Shown here: piece after piece, positions 26,424-33,680 of the stretch
Layout: each line of letters opens with the position of its first letter
Position numbering within the stretch: position 1 is the first letter of the stretch
Assembly (NCBI GenBank): GCA_003670925.1
Contig: QWQG01000179.1
Coordinates: 1-33,870, forward strand
Direction: 5' to 3'
Origin: Planctomycetota bacterium
Lineage (GTDB): Bacteria; Planctomycetota; Planctomycetia; Planctomycetales; Planctomycetaceae
Length of the DNA: 33,870 bases
The notes under the pieces: generated by a model
What the model was told of the DNA's origin: nothing
The model's input: the letters and a program-made list of their open reading frames with translations, nothing else
Databases searched by the model: none
Position numbers and translations under genes: made by a program

Positions 26424-27779
26424 ATGTACTCAGAATTCATGAACACACCCGCACCAAATACCGCCCGCTTTGGCCTCACTACCATGACCTGTGTGGTGAT
26501 TGCCGGCATGATTGGTTCGGGGATCTTCACGACCTCCGGATTTGCCCTTGCAGACCTGCAGTCACCAGGGCGTGTCCTGCTCGCATGGTGCATTGGCGGG
26601 CTGATCGCGTTGTGCGGTGCCGTGGCCTATGGCGAGTTGGCTCGGCGATTACCACAGTCCGGTGGCGAGTACCTCTACCTTTCGAAACTGGTACATCCAT
26701 TTGTTGGATTTCAGGCAGGCTGGATTTCACTGACAGTGGGATTCAGTGGCTCAATTGCTTTGGTCGCTCTGACGTTCGAAGAGTACGTCGTACCCGCAGA
26801 GATACGCGCGTCATGGTTGCCGGCAGGTAGTCCGGCGATCGCCGTAATTGCGATCTTCGGATTCGGACATGCGTTTCTTGTGAGCTTGTTTGCCTCACTG
26901 CAAAATGCCATTGTGGGCATTAAGTTGATAGCGTTAGTTAGTTTTCTTATCAGCGCCGCATCAAAGATTCCGACACATGCATGGCACTGGGAACCAGTGG
27001 CCGAAACTCTGCCGCCCCTGTTTGCGTGGCCTACGTTGCTGACGATGTCTACGTCAGTGATGTTTATTTCACTCAGCTACGCCGGATTTAACTCTTCAAT
27101 TTACGTCGCGGCCGAAGTGTCGCATCCCGATCGTACAATTCCCCGATCGCTCATGCTGGGAACAGCGCTGGTGACGGTTCTGTACCTACTGCTCAATCTG
27201 GTGTTTGTTACCGCGACACCGGCGACGAAGATTCTGGGAAATCCAAGGGTGGCATCGATCGCTGCGGAAGCGATTGGTGGCCCGTCCCTAGAGTTATTGA
27301 TCCGGACGGCCATCGGACTTGGAACATTGACTTCCGTCGCCGGAATGATCATGGTTGGGCCACGCGTGATTTCACGCATGGCGGACGATGGTGTCTTCTT
27401 CACAGCTTTTCGCACGGGGCCAAATTCTATTCCTAGGTCGGTGTTGCTGCAGGCCAGTCTGGCAGCAACACTAGTACTCGTCAGTAACCTCCATGATTTA
27501 CTGGGATTTTTGGGATCGACGTTGTCATTGTCGTCAGCCATCACGGTCGCAACCTTGTTGATTCCGGTCCGGAACAAGGCGTCCATTGACACAACTGCGG
27601 CGCGGCGACCTTCATTGATCACATTGGCGGCAGCCTTGTTTTACGTGCTGAGCACCGTGGTGCTGATCGCCATGATGCTCCGCCACGACTGGCACGACCT
27701 CATTCGCACTGCAACGACTCTCTGTGTTGGCGTTGTTGTATGGCTATTAATCACCGCCTTTAGCGCTAAGAAACCGTAA
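26424..27779 (+). CDS. APC-superfamily amino acid permease
   Basis: The protein has about 451 residues with roughly 12 hydrophobic segments. The first helix carries the APC unwound-helix motif VVIAGMIGSGIFTTSGFAL, which binds the substrate backbone in LeuT-fold amino acid transporters. GAVAYGELARRLPQSGGEYLY and the segment SYAGFNSSIYVAAEVSHPDR are also characteristic of the LAT/APC family, in which the conserved acidic residue follows the amphipathic helix. It would move amino acids across the cytoplasmic membrane; the substrate cannot be read from sequence. The start is uncertain: ATGs at 26361, 26424 and 26439 are in frame, and 26424 is chosen from a GGAA nine bases upstream. It lies 188 bp after rsmG and 67 bp before selB. 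Confidence 0.9.
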   Translation: MYSEFMNTPAPNTARFGLTTMTCVVIAGMIGSGIFTTSGFALADLQSPGRVLLAWCIGGLIALCGAVAYGELARRLPQSGGEYLYLSKLVHPFVGFQAGWISLTVGFSGSIALVALTFEEYVVPAEIRASWLPAGSPAIAVIAIFGFGHAFLVSLFASLQNAIVGIKLIALVSFLISAASKIPTHAWHWEPVAETLPPLFAWPTLLTMSTSVMFISLSYAGFNSSIYVAAEVSHPDRTIPRSLMLGTALVTVLYLLLNLVFVTATPATKILGNPRVASIAAEAIGGPSLELLIRTAIGLGTLTSVAGMIMVGPRVISRMADDGVFFTAFRTGPNSIPRSVLLQASLAATLVLVSNLHDLLGFLGSTLSLSSAITVATLLIPVRNKASIDTTAARRPSLITLAAALFYVLSTVVLIAMMLRHDWHDLIRTATTLCVGVVVWLLITAFSAKKP

Positions 27780-27846
27780 ACGGTTGCTTGCGATACCAGA
27801 ATAAGCATACGCGCACACCGAATCGTGACTACAAGAATGATTCTCA

Positions 27847-29799
27847 ATGAAACCCTCTATCATGCAATCAGCTTCAGAGTCTGGCGTGACATCGACGCAA
27901 CTGCGGCCGTTGTTACTCGGGACGGCAGGGCATATTGACCACGGCAAGACGACGCTCGTGTATCGCCTTACGGGAACCAATACCGACCGCCTTCCGGAAG
28001 AAAAGGCACGTGGCATATCGATCGATTTGGGATTCGCGCATTTCGATGCTGCGACTTTTCGATTTGGAGTGGTCGATGTCCCGGGGCATGAACGCTTCAT
28101 TCGTCAAATGGTTGCCGGTGCTGCGAATATTGATATCGCTGTGCTGGTGGTTGCGGGAGACGACGGTGTGATGCCACAAACACAGGAACATCTGGATATC
28201 TTGCAATTACTGGGTGTGCAGTATGGAGTCATCGTCATCACCCGCTGCGATCTGATTGATGCAGAAATGCGGGAACTCGTAGCAGAAGAACTCCGCGAAG
28301 TTGTCGCAGGGACGTTTCTGGAGTCCGCTCCAATTTTGCCCGTGTCGGGGCTCACGGGCGCGGGGATCGAAGACTTAAAACAGGCATTGTGTCGGGTGGC
28401 TGCAGAGATTCCAGATCGCCGCCATGTGGCTGTGTTCCGGCTCCCGGTCGATCGGGTGTTTTCACTTGCCGGACGTGGCACTGTAGTGACCGGATCCGTA
28501 CTGTCTGGCAGTGTGTCGGCCGGTGATGAAGTGGAACTGTTGCCCGCACAGCGTCGCCTGCGAGTTCGCGGTGTACAGCATCATGGACAAAATGTCCCAC
28601 AGGCCGACGCGCACCGTAGAGCGGCCATCAATCTGGCAGGTGTTGCCGTTTCGGAAATTCAACGAGGCGACGAATTGGCGACACCGGGCGTCTTCACACC
28701 GACGACTCGTGTGCTTGCGGAGATTGCATGTTTGAGTACTGCGAAGAAACCGCTGCGACATCGTCAGGTGTTGACGCTACACGCAGGAACCACGACTGTG
28801 ACCGTGCGTCTGCGGTTGACACAAACACTGCTGCTGCCGGGAGAAAAAACCTATGCCGATCTTCGTTTGAAAGAATCGATTGTGCTGGCGTGGGGGCAGC
28901 GATTCATCCTGCGTTCCTCGTCGTCTCAGACTGTTGGTGGCGGACGAGTGGTGGACGGATTGCCGGGACGCCGTCGCGTCCGCAATCTACAATATCGCTG
29001 TTCTGGTGCGGGAGATGCACTGGAGGAAACTCGGATTGCCAGCTTACTCGAGCAGCAACCCTCGGTCTCAGATAGTGATGCAGTGCAGCGTCTCGGATTA
29101 TCAATTGTTGACGCAACTGAAACACTGCGATCCATGACTACCGGGAAACCGGTGAATGTGATCCACGACCCCGCGTCCGGGCATTGGATTTCGAAACACT
29201 GGCTGCGGCGACTGGGGATGAGTCTGCTGCGTATGCTCAGGGAAGAAATAAAACGACAAAGTCCACGCAGACTTTTGCCACGCGCCTTAGTAACGTCTCA
29301 GTGCCGAAGTTTTGACGGGGCTATCCACGTCCCGCTGGCTATCGACGCACTCGTCAAATCGGGAGAACTTATCCAACGCGGCGATCTGATCGGCCTTGCC
29401 GATCAGCAGGTTTCGCTAACGAAACGCCAGCGCGAAGTTCTTGATCTTCTGCTTCCGATGATCGCCGCCAACGAACGCACACCTCCAACCCATCGGGAAC
29501 TTTACGCCGCGACGGATCGTATGAATCCCAGTGATATCGAGCAGTTGCTGAAACTATGTATCGAAGACGGAAGTCTGATTGCCGTGAGTCAAGATCTTTC
29601 TTGGACACCGACCGGCCTCGAACTTCTCCGCACCGGATTGCGGGAGCTTTTTCAGATCAAGCCTGAAGTCACACTTGCCGAAATCCGCGATGCCTTGCGC
29701 ATGACACGCAAACATGTCGTGCCATTGGCTGAATACTGGGACGCTCACAAACTCACAATTCGCAACGGCGATGTCAGGACCGCCGGGCCAGAGTTGTGA
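27847..29799 (+). CDS. selB: Selenocysteine-specific translation elongation factor SelB
   Basis: The 650-residue protein has an EF-Tu-like GTPase domain (G1 GTAGHIDHGKTTL at about 25-37, G2 region EEKARGISIDLGFAHF, G3 DVPGHERFIRQMVAGA, G4 TRCD at about 132-135). The EARGISID pattern in place of the EF-Tu RGITI motif is typical of SelB. Domains 2 and 3 follow (VFSLAGRGTVVTGSV, VRGVQHHG). The last 250 residues are the winged-helix domains that bind SECIS RNA (LTKRQREVLDLLLPMI, RMTRKHVVPLAEYWD, RNGDVR). SelB delivers Sec-tRNA to UGA codons with a downstream SECIS. selA, selD and tRNA-Sec are not here, so they must lie elsewhere. The G4 motif has Arg in place of Lys (TRCD, not T/NKxD). Confidence 0.96.
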   Translation: MKPSIMQSASESGVTSTQLRPLLLGTAGHIDHGKTTLVYRLTGTNTDRLPEEKARGISIDLGFAHFDAATFRFGVVDVPGHERFIRQMVAGAANIDIAVLVVAGDDGVMPQTQEHLDILQLLGVQYGVIVITRCDLIDAEMRELVAEELREVVAGTFLESAPILPVSGLTGAGIEDLKQALCRVAAEIPDRRHVAVFRLPVDRVFSLAGRGTVVTGSVLSGSVSAGDEVELLPAQRRLRVRGVQHHGQNVPQADAHRRAAINLAGVAVSEIQRGDELATPGVFTPTTRVLAEIACLSTAKKPLRHRQVLTLHAGTTTVTVRLRLTQTLLLPGEKTYADLRLKESIVLAWGQRFILRSSSSQTVGGGRVVDGLPGRRRVRNLQYRCSGAGDALEETRIASLLEQQPSVSDSDAVQRLGLSIVDATETLRSMTTGKPVNVIHDPASGHWISKHWLRRLGMSLLRMLREEIKRQSPRRLLPRALVTSQCRSFDGAIHVPLAIDALVKSGELIQRGDLIGLADQQVSLTKRQREVLDLLLPMIAANERTPPTHRELYAATDRMNPSDIEQLLKLCIEDGSLIAVSQDLSWTPTGLELLRTGLRELFQIKPEVTLAEIRDALRMTRKHVVPLAEYWDAHKLTIRNGDVRTAGPEL

Positions 29800-29865
29800 A
29801 CTTGCTTCCGTAAATGCGAACACCCCGTCGAGGTTTTGGGCTTGGGTATCCGTCAACGCAGCCTG

Positions 29866-30624
29866 TTACCATTCTCCGCTTCGGGCAAACTTTTGCTGTG
29901 CATTGTCTCGAAATTGACGTGACGCTTTGCTGAGATTTTCCAAAATTTCCTCGGTCGTCAGCCCTGAGGAATTGCGAGCCGCAGCGATAACCGTTTCACA
30001 CTCGTTCGTATCCATGAATTTGGACGCTTCCAGCAGCTGAGGCTGTTCCTCCGGAGTGATCACCATAAACCCGTGCTTGTCGGCATGAATGAGATCGCCG
30101 GGGCTCACCTTGCGTCCGAAAACTTCCACGTCGCAATTGAATCGAATGGGCTGCACGGCCGCATGTCCGACACACAAGCGTCGCGCAATGGATTTTAGAC
30201 CGGCGTTGGTCATTTCGTCCACATCCCGAATCGCTCCGTCTGTAATTGTCCCGACGCACCCAAGTGCCTTGTGAATATTGGCGTTGACTTCACCCCAGAA
30301 CGATCCAATGACTCGCGGTTTGTCGAGATCCTGAATTACTACGATTTTTGGTCCGGCAACACTGCCAAGATAACGTCGATAGTCCGCCGTTGCATTTGGT
30401 AACGTCTTGCGATGACTAGCATTGCTGGGCTCAATCACGACTGTTACTGCGTAGCCGACCATCGGCCCCATCTGCGGCATAAAATCCCGAGTTTCCTCGA
30501 GGTTAAAACCATCTGCACAGAAATCACGTTTTGTAATCTGTTCCCAACCGTTATAGATGGTCGGGGTGTTCCAACGTTTGAGTTGAAGCAGGTCGGCATG
30601 GCTGAGTGGTCGAGGTGCGGTCAT
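29866..30624 (-). CDS. RraA-family protein (HMG/CHA aldolase-like)
   Basis: From the ATG at 30624 (MTAPRPLSHADLLQLKRWN) the protein has 252 residues. The RraA/4-hydroxy-4-methyl-2-oxoglutarate aldolase fold is shown by GPMVGYAVTVVIEP, IQDLDKPRVIGSFWGEVNAN, the substrate-loop segment KALGCVGTITDGAIRDVDEM (the GxxxTxGxxRD pattern that holds the metal and pyruvate), and SPGDLIHADKHGFMVITPEE. Family members either cleave short 4-hydroxy-2-oxo acids to pyruvate or inhibit RNase E; the full R-D site here favours aldolase-type chemistry. A TTG at 30666 would add 14 residues and overlap the upstream gene. The PLP-enzyme gene lies 38 bp upstream on the same strand, so the two form a probable operon. 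It converges with selB. Confidence 0.85.
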   Translation of the reverse strand: MTAPRPLSHADLLQLKRWNTPTIYNGWEQITKRDFCADGFNLEETRDFMPQMGPMVGYAVTVVIEPSNASHRKTLPNATADYRRYLGSVAGPKIVVIQDLDKPRVIGSFWGEVNANIHKALGCVGTITDGAIRDVDEMTNAGLKSIARRLCVGHAAVQPIRFNCDVEVFGRKVSPGDLIHADKHGFMVITPEEQPQLLEASKFMDTNECETVIAAARNSSGLTTEEILENLSKASRQFRDNAQQKFARSGEW

Positions 30625-30662
30625 GTCAAAATCAATTCTTGTGCAAGGAAATGAATAGAAAT

Positions 30663-31790
30663 TCAAATTGTAATTTTGCGGTTGCGACTGGTCACGTTCC
30701 AGTAATCCACAACCAATCCCTTGTCGATGATAGCAACGTGCTCATACAACGCACTTGTTGGGCAGATATGCATCGGAATCGCGAACAGGACATCGCCCGG
30801 ATGATATCGCTCAGCGGCCGGCGTAATCAGCCCCATGTGTTCTTCATTGTGACTGTCCTGTACGGCATCTGGCAACTCCGGGAAAAATACACGGGAACCC
30901 TTCGGGGGATCTGCGGCGACCGCTTTGTTGCCAATATCTAGGGTCATTCGGTCGCGGGCTGGCCGACTGACGACGCGTGTGATGACCGCAGCGGCAGGCT
31001 TAAACGGAAGATCTGGAAAACTCGTCCCGTATCCAGTGTCGTGCAGGACGCAAGTTCCCGGGCAAAGTTCGATTCCGGGGTCTGCCATCTCCGCGTAACA
31101 TGGAAACGTCGGAGTGCCCCCGCACGCTAGCGCTGGCACTGTTGCACCCGCAGCTTCGCATTTTTTTCGCAGTTCCTGAATGGCGGGCCAGTGAATTGCC
31201 ACAGCGGCCTTGCGGTCACTCAAAGACATGTGTCTCTGATGACCATCGTAAACATGAAATCCAGCAGCCCGCAAACCTAGCAACTTGGATACCTGCATGT
31301 ACAAAGTGAATGCCGCAGGATCACCCGGGAGAACTCCCGTACGATTCATACCCACATTGACGTCCAACATGACGCCGATGGTTACCTTTGCCCCAGCCGC
31401 TGCCGCCGCCAAAAGTTGCAATGGTTTTTCGTGGTCAGTGGTCACAGAAAAATGGCAGGCTGGAAACATGGCTGCAAGGGCGATGACGCGACCAATATTT
31501 GGGCCCACGGGGTTATAGGCCAGCAAAACATCTGTCGCCCCGGCTGCGGCCAGCATTTCGCATTCGGCGATCGTTGCGGCCTTGTGTTTCGTGACACCTT
31601 TTTCTATCCACAGCCGGATAATCTGCTCCATTTTATGAGTCTTGCAGTGCGGTCGCAATCGACTCGGATGGCCGGCTAGTACCAGCATGCTGTCAAGATT
31701 CGCGAATAATCGATCACGAAAAATCACCATTGAGGGACTCAGTAAATTTTCCAATGCAGACGTTTCGATGACAGGCAGAGTTTTTGACAT
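30663..31790 (-). CDS. Fold-type III PLP enzyme, D-serine dehydratase/D-threonine aldolase-like
   Basis: The 375-residue protein belongs to the DSD1/DTA family of alanine-racemase-like PLP enzymes. The PLP Lys is Lys50 in RPHCKTHKMEQI. Further marks are VMLDVNVGMNRTGV, GFHVYDGHQRHM and ALACGGTPTFPCYA. The C-terminal metal site is seen in HNEEHMGLI and in AIPMHICPTS, with His341 and Cys343 as likely ligands. D-threonine aldolases have His-x-Asp there, while vertebrate D-serine dehydratase has His-x-Cys with zinc, so this protein resembles the latter. It would act on a D-hydroxyamino acid in the cytoplasm. It is the first gene of a probable two-gene operon with the RraA-like gene. No good Shine-Dalgarno precedes the ATG at 31790. 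Confidence 0.9.
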   Translation of the reverse strand: MSKTLPVIETSALENLLSPSMVIFRDRLFANLDSMLVLAGHPSRLRPHCKTHKMEQIIRLWIEKGVTKHKAATIAECEMLAAAGATDVLLAYNPVGPNIGRVIALAAMFPACHFSVTTDHEKPLQLLAAAAAGAKVTIGVMLDVNVGMNRTGVLPGDPAAFTLYMQVSKLLGLRAAGFHVYDGHQRHMSLSDRKAAVAIHWPAIQELRKKCEAAGATVPALACGGTPTFPCYAEMADPGIELCPGTCVLHDTGYGTSFPDLPFKPAAAVITRVVSRPARDRMTLDIGNKAVAADPPKGSRVFFPELPDAVQDSHNEEHMGLITPAAERYHPGDVLFAIPMHICPTSALYEHVAIIDKGLVVDYWNVTSRNRKITI

Positions 31791-31980
31791 AGTGGCAGTT
31801 CAATCGTGCAAGTTGTAATGGACACGCTCCAATCTATGTAGGCTACCAGATCATCCGGAGTTATTGCAGTAACTAAGAATCGCCATCAGCTACTTTTGTG
31901 CCATTCAAAATTCTATGGGACAGGCACAGTTTCAAGCTCCAGCCAGCGAGCCCCGCAGCCGATCATTTACGTGGACAAGA

Positions 31981-32010
31981 CTGCTTGCGTTTTCGGACGC
32001 TGCAGTTTTT
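31981..32010 (+). terminator. Terminator-like hairpin with T5 tail
   Basis: CTGC and GCGT (31981-31990) pair with ACGC and GCAG (31997-32005) with a small internal loop, a 6-base apex and then five T (32006-32010). It has the shape of an intrinsic terminator reading +, yet no protein gene precedes it on that strand within the window's last 2 kb. It could end a small RNA or be chance. Confidence 0.35.
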
Positions 32011-32158
32011 CAGAATCGACTTCTGTAACCCCGACGGAGATCTCAAACCAACCGCGTAGGCCTGGATCACGAATGAGTGCACGTTTTAACGTGACTCGAT
32101 CCTCGTCTGATTCGCAAACGTATCCCCCGTTCGCAGTTCAAGTCGCTTCTGAGACAAA

Positions 32159-32195
32159 GAAAGACCGCGACCAGTTTCACTGGTCGCGGTCTTTC
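32159..32195. terminator. 17-bp perfect hairpin, likely bidirectional terminator
   Basis: GAAAGACCGCGACCAGT (32159-32175) and ACTGGTCGCGGTCTTTC (32179-32195) are exact reverse complements separated by three bases. T-rich runs follow on both strands (CTTTC; and TCTTTCTTTGTC on minus). It lies just beyond the 3' end of the transposase remnant. It resembles an intrinsic terminator but could also be part of a palindromic repeat element. Confidence 0.6.
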
Positions 32196-32222
32196 GCATT
32201 TGCAACGTAACCGTACTCCACC

Positions 32223-32474
32223 CTTCAGGTAAGCCCACACGTCGAGATCATTCCGCAGCGCGGTGCTAGTCAGTGTCATCAGAGTTGCTGCACGTTCACC
32301 GGCGTCGTATCCGTGTTCGTCACGCAGTCGCTCGAAGATCCGCCGCGCCGTGTGACGCTGCTTGCGGTGAACCTGCCGATCGCTCTTGAGGATCTCCTCA
32401 ATGATCGGCTCAAACGCATCCACGATCGATGATCGTGGTTTCGTTTTCTGATACCCCGGCGGCTCAGCATGACT
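32223..32474 (-). pseudogene. Mosaic remnant of IS21-type (IstA) and IS66-type transposases
   Basis: Reading leftward from 32474, the first part (SHAEPPGYQKTKP, then QVHRKQRHTARRIFERLRDE and HGYD, to about 32304) matches the region after the N-terminal helix-turn-helix of an IS21-family IstA transposase. It switches abruptly to RAATLMTLTSTALRNDLDVW and AYLK (32303-32223), which is the C-terminal region of IS66-family transposases. Neither continues: the catalytic DDE parts of IstA and the rest of the IS66 protein are absent. The frame happens to be open from 32615 to 32067, but its ends resemble nothing. This is best read as two nested, decayed insertion sequences. No terminal inverted repeats were identified. 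Confidence 0.65.
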
Positions 32475-32729
32475 GAACATTTGGGCGCTGCACGATTCAA
32501 CCGCCCGCCACGACCCGCCAAACGCCACGGTTTCTCGCCGCCGTTGACAGGCCTGATTGGCGATGTCTCTCCGTTGGCGCATGAAAAAAATCCGGGGGCG
32601 AATTAACTTCGACATCGGGGTTTAAGTGGTGTGACGTCAACCCTGCTCAAACTGGAACTGAGACAATTGGAAAATGGGGACTGCCGGGGCGAAAAAGAAT
32701 GTCGGGTTTGAACGCGTGACTCTGCACGG

Positions 32730-33104
32730 CTATTCCGACGTCATGACTTCCAGAATCACGGTTTTATTCGAGCCGGGTGAGCGTTGACCCTTTTTTGCCT
32801 TTGCTTTTGTGGTCTTCACCACGATCTTTCCCCCCGCCACTGTGAATGCACGAATCAGTTGATCCATCGAAACGTCGGACGCAGCTCGTTCAATCTTAGC
32901 GACGCGCGGTTGGCTCGTCTTAAGCATGGCTCCGAGTTGCTTCTGCGACAGATGGAGGGCTTCACGCTGCTGCCGGATCGCCAGGGCCAACTCGACACGC
33001 GTATCAAGCAACTGCCGCTCTTCGTCACTCATCTCCAGAAAATCAGCAGCATCGCCAACCTTCCAGCCCGCCGCTTCAATCAACTTCCGTTTTGCAGCAT
33101 CCAT
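32730..33104 (-). CDS. XRE-family antitoxin (HigA-like)
   Basis: The 124-residue protein has a helix-turn-helix domain in its middle (RQQREALHLSQKQLGAML, then TSQPRVAKIERAASDVSMD, about 43-82), typical of the antitoxins paired with HigB/Gp49-type toxins. The N-terminal 40 residues are acidic and helical and the C-terminus is Lys-rich (KTTKAKAKKGQR). It would bind and neutralise the toxin from the gene just upstream and repress their shared promoter. It starts 10 bp after the toxin stop codon, so the order is toxin then antitoxin, as in higBA. The stretch between it and the transposase remnant holds no gene. Confidence 0.88.
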   Translation of the reverse strand: MDAAKRKLIEAAGWKVGDAADFLEMSDEERQLLDTRVELALAIRQQREALHLSQKQLGAMLKTSQPRVAKIERAASDVSMDQLIRAFTVAGGKIVVKTTKAKAKKGQRSPGSNKTVILEVMTSE

Positions 33105-33114
33105 TTGTCTGTCA

Positions 33115-33504
33115 TCACTTTCCAGTTTGCTTCTTCGCCGCCTTCATGACCTCGTCATACTGTTTGAGCCGCTTGCTGCACCGCTCCATGACCTCGTCCG
33201 GGATCTTCCGAGTCTTCTTAGAATAGACTTCCAGAATCACGATGGCATCGGAGTCGATGCGATACATGATTCTCCAGTTGTGCTCCGCGTCACGAATTCG
33301 CAACGCACCGCATCGGGAGCCGACATCCGGCAATGCCTCTGCTTGAGGCATTCCCAATCGCTCCCCTTCCTGCAGCAGCCGCAGGAGCATTCCAGCCTCT
33401 TGTCTCCCTTCCGCCGTAAATGGCGGTGTCTTGATCTCGCCATGCAACCAAACCAGCGGCTTCCTGGCCTTGAATTCCGGTTTCGCAGGTTGCCTTTTTG
33501 CCAT
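33115..33504 (-). CDS. HigB/RelE-type toxin (Gp49-like, DUF891)
   Basis: From the ATG at 33504 the protein has 129 residues. The C-terminal core (LPDVGSRCGALRIRDAEHNW, RIMYRIDSDAIVILEVYSKK, TRKIPDEVMERCSKRLKQYD) is typical of phage-derived Gp49-like/HigB toxins, which are ribosome-dependent or free mRNA endonucleases of the RelE superfamily. The basic residues and the YRI and SKKTRKIP segments are the ones usually conserved. The N-terminal 20 residues are basic (MAKRQPAKPEFKARKPLVWL). GGGGAG lies nine bases before this ATG; the alternative ATG at 33513 would directly abut it. It is the first gene of a two-gene operon with the XRE antitoxin. Confidence 0.88.
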   Translation of the reverse strand: MAKRQPAKPEFKARKPLVWLHGEIKTPPFTAEGRQEAGMLLRLLQEGERLGMPQAEALPDVGSRCGALRIRDAEHNWRIMYRIDSDAIVILEVYSKKTRKIPDEVMERCSKRLKQYDEVMKAAKKQTGK

Positions 33505-33529
33505 TACTTCCATCTCCCCGCCACAAGCG

Positions 33530-33556
33530 AGTATATCGGATATGGTATTAACTCAA
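33530..33556 (-). promoter_or_regulatory. Putative promoter and operator of the toxin-antitoxin pair
   Basis: On the minus strand TTGAGT (plus 33551-33556) and TATACT (plus 33530-33535) resemble -35 and -10 boxes with a short 15-base spacer. The palindrome ATATC-G-GATAT (33533-33543) overlaps the -10 box. Antitoxins of this type usually repress their own promoter at such a site. The toxin start is 26-36 bases downstream. Confidence 0.45.
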
Positions 33557-33622
33557 TTCAGGCAAATCAATTCCCAAAATGGATTTCATCCGCAAAACCA
33601 GCCGCCAACCCCCAGTTGAGTC

Positions 33623-33679
33623 CTAAATGGCCTCAACATCAGCCTCGGCTTTGTCCGTCAACAGGACTTCGTATCGCAA
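33623..33679 (-). pseudogene. ParE/RelE-type toxin remnant, 18 codons
   Basis: Directly after the antitoxin stop on the minus strand, a TTG start at 33679 opens a frame reading LRYEVLLTDKAEADVEAI before a TAG at 33623. This is the normal N-terminus of a ParE/RelE-family toxin (usual length about 90-100 residues). The rest is missing: what follows carries no toxin motif and leads into the promoter of the HigBA-like pair. It is therefore the truncated partner of the antitoxin at the window edge. A short peptide could still be made. Confidence 0.6.
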
Positions 33680-33680
33680 T

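Larger units (their letters stand above)
31791..32222. other. Non-coding, hairpin-rich stretch between the PLP enzyme and the transposase remnant
   Basis: I see no convincing gene. Several inverted repeats lie here: TGTGCC/GGCACA (31897-31902, 31923-31928, beside GGGACAGGCACA), a stem at 31981-32005 followed by five T, CAGAA/TTCTG (32011-32025), CACGTT-TT-AACGTG (32080-32093) and a 17-bp stem (32159-32195). The promoter of the minus-strand enzyme operon should lie at the left end. The rest may be decayed mobile DNA or an unannotated structured RNA. Confidence 0.5.

Noticed and set aside
27847-29799. Selenoprotein gene with in-frame TGA near selB
   Set aside because: All neighbouring proteins end at natural family C-termini, and I found no frame that continues a known selenoprotein past a TGA.
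32120-32150. Possible tRNA T-arm (GTTCAAGTC) before the 17-bp hairpin
   Set aside because: The flanking bases do not form a five-pair T stem and no acceptor or anticodon arm can be built upstream.
31896-32210. 104-codon plus-strand ORF across the hairpin-rich region
   Set aside because: It runs through several inverted repeats, including the 17-bp stem, and has no family resemblance or ribosome site.
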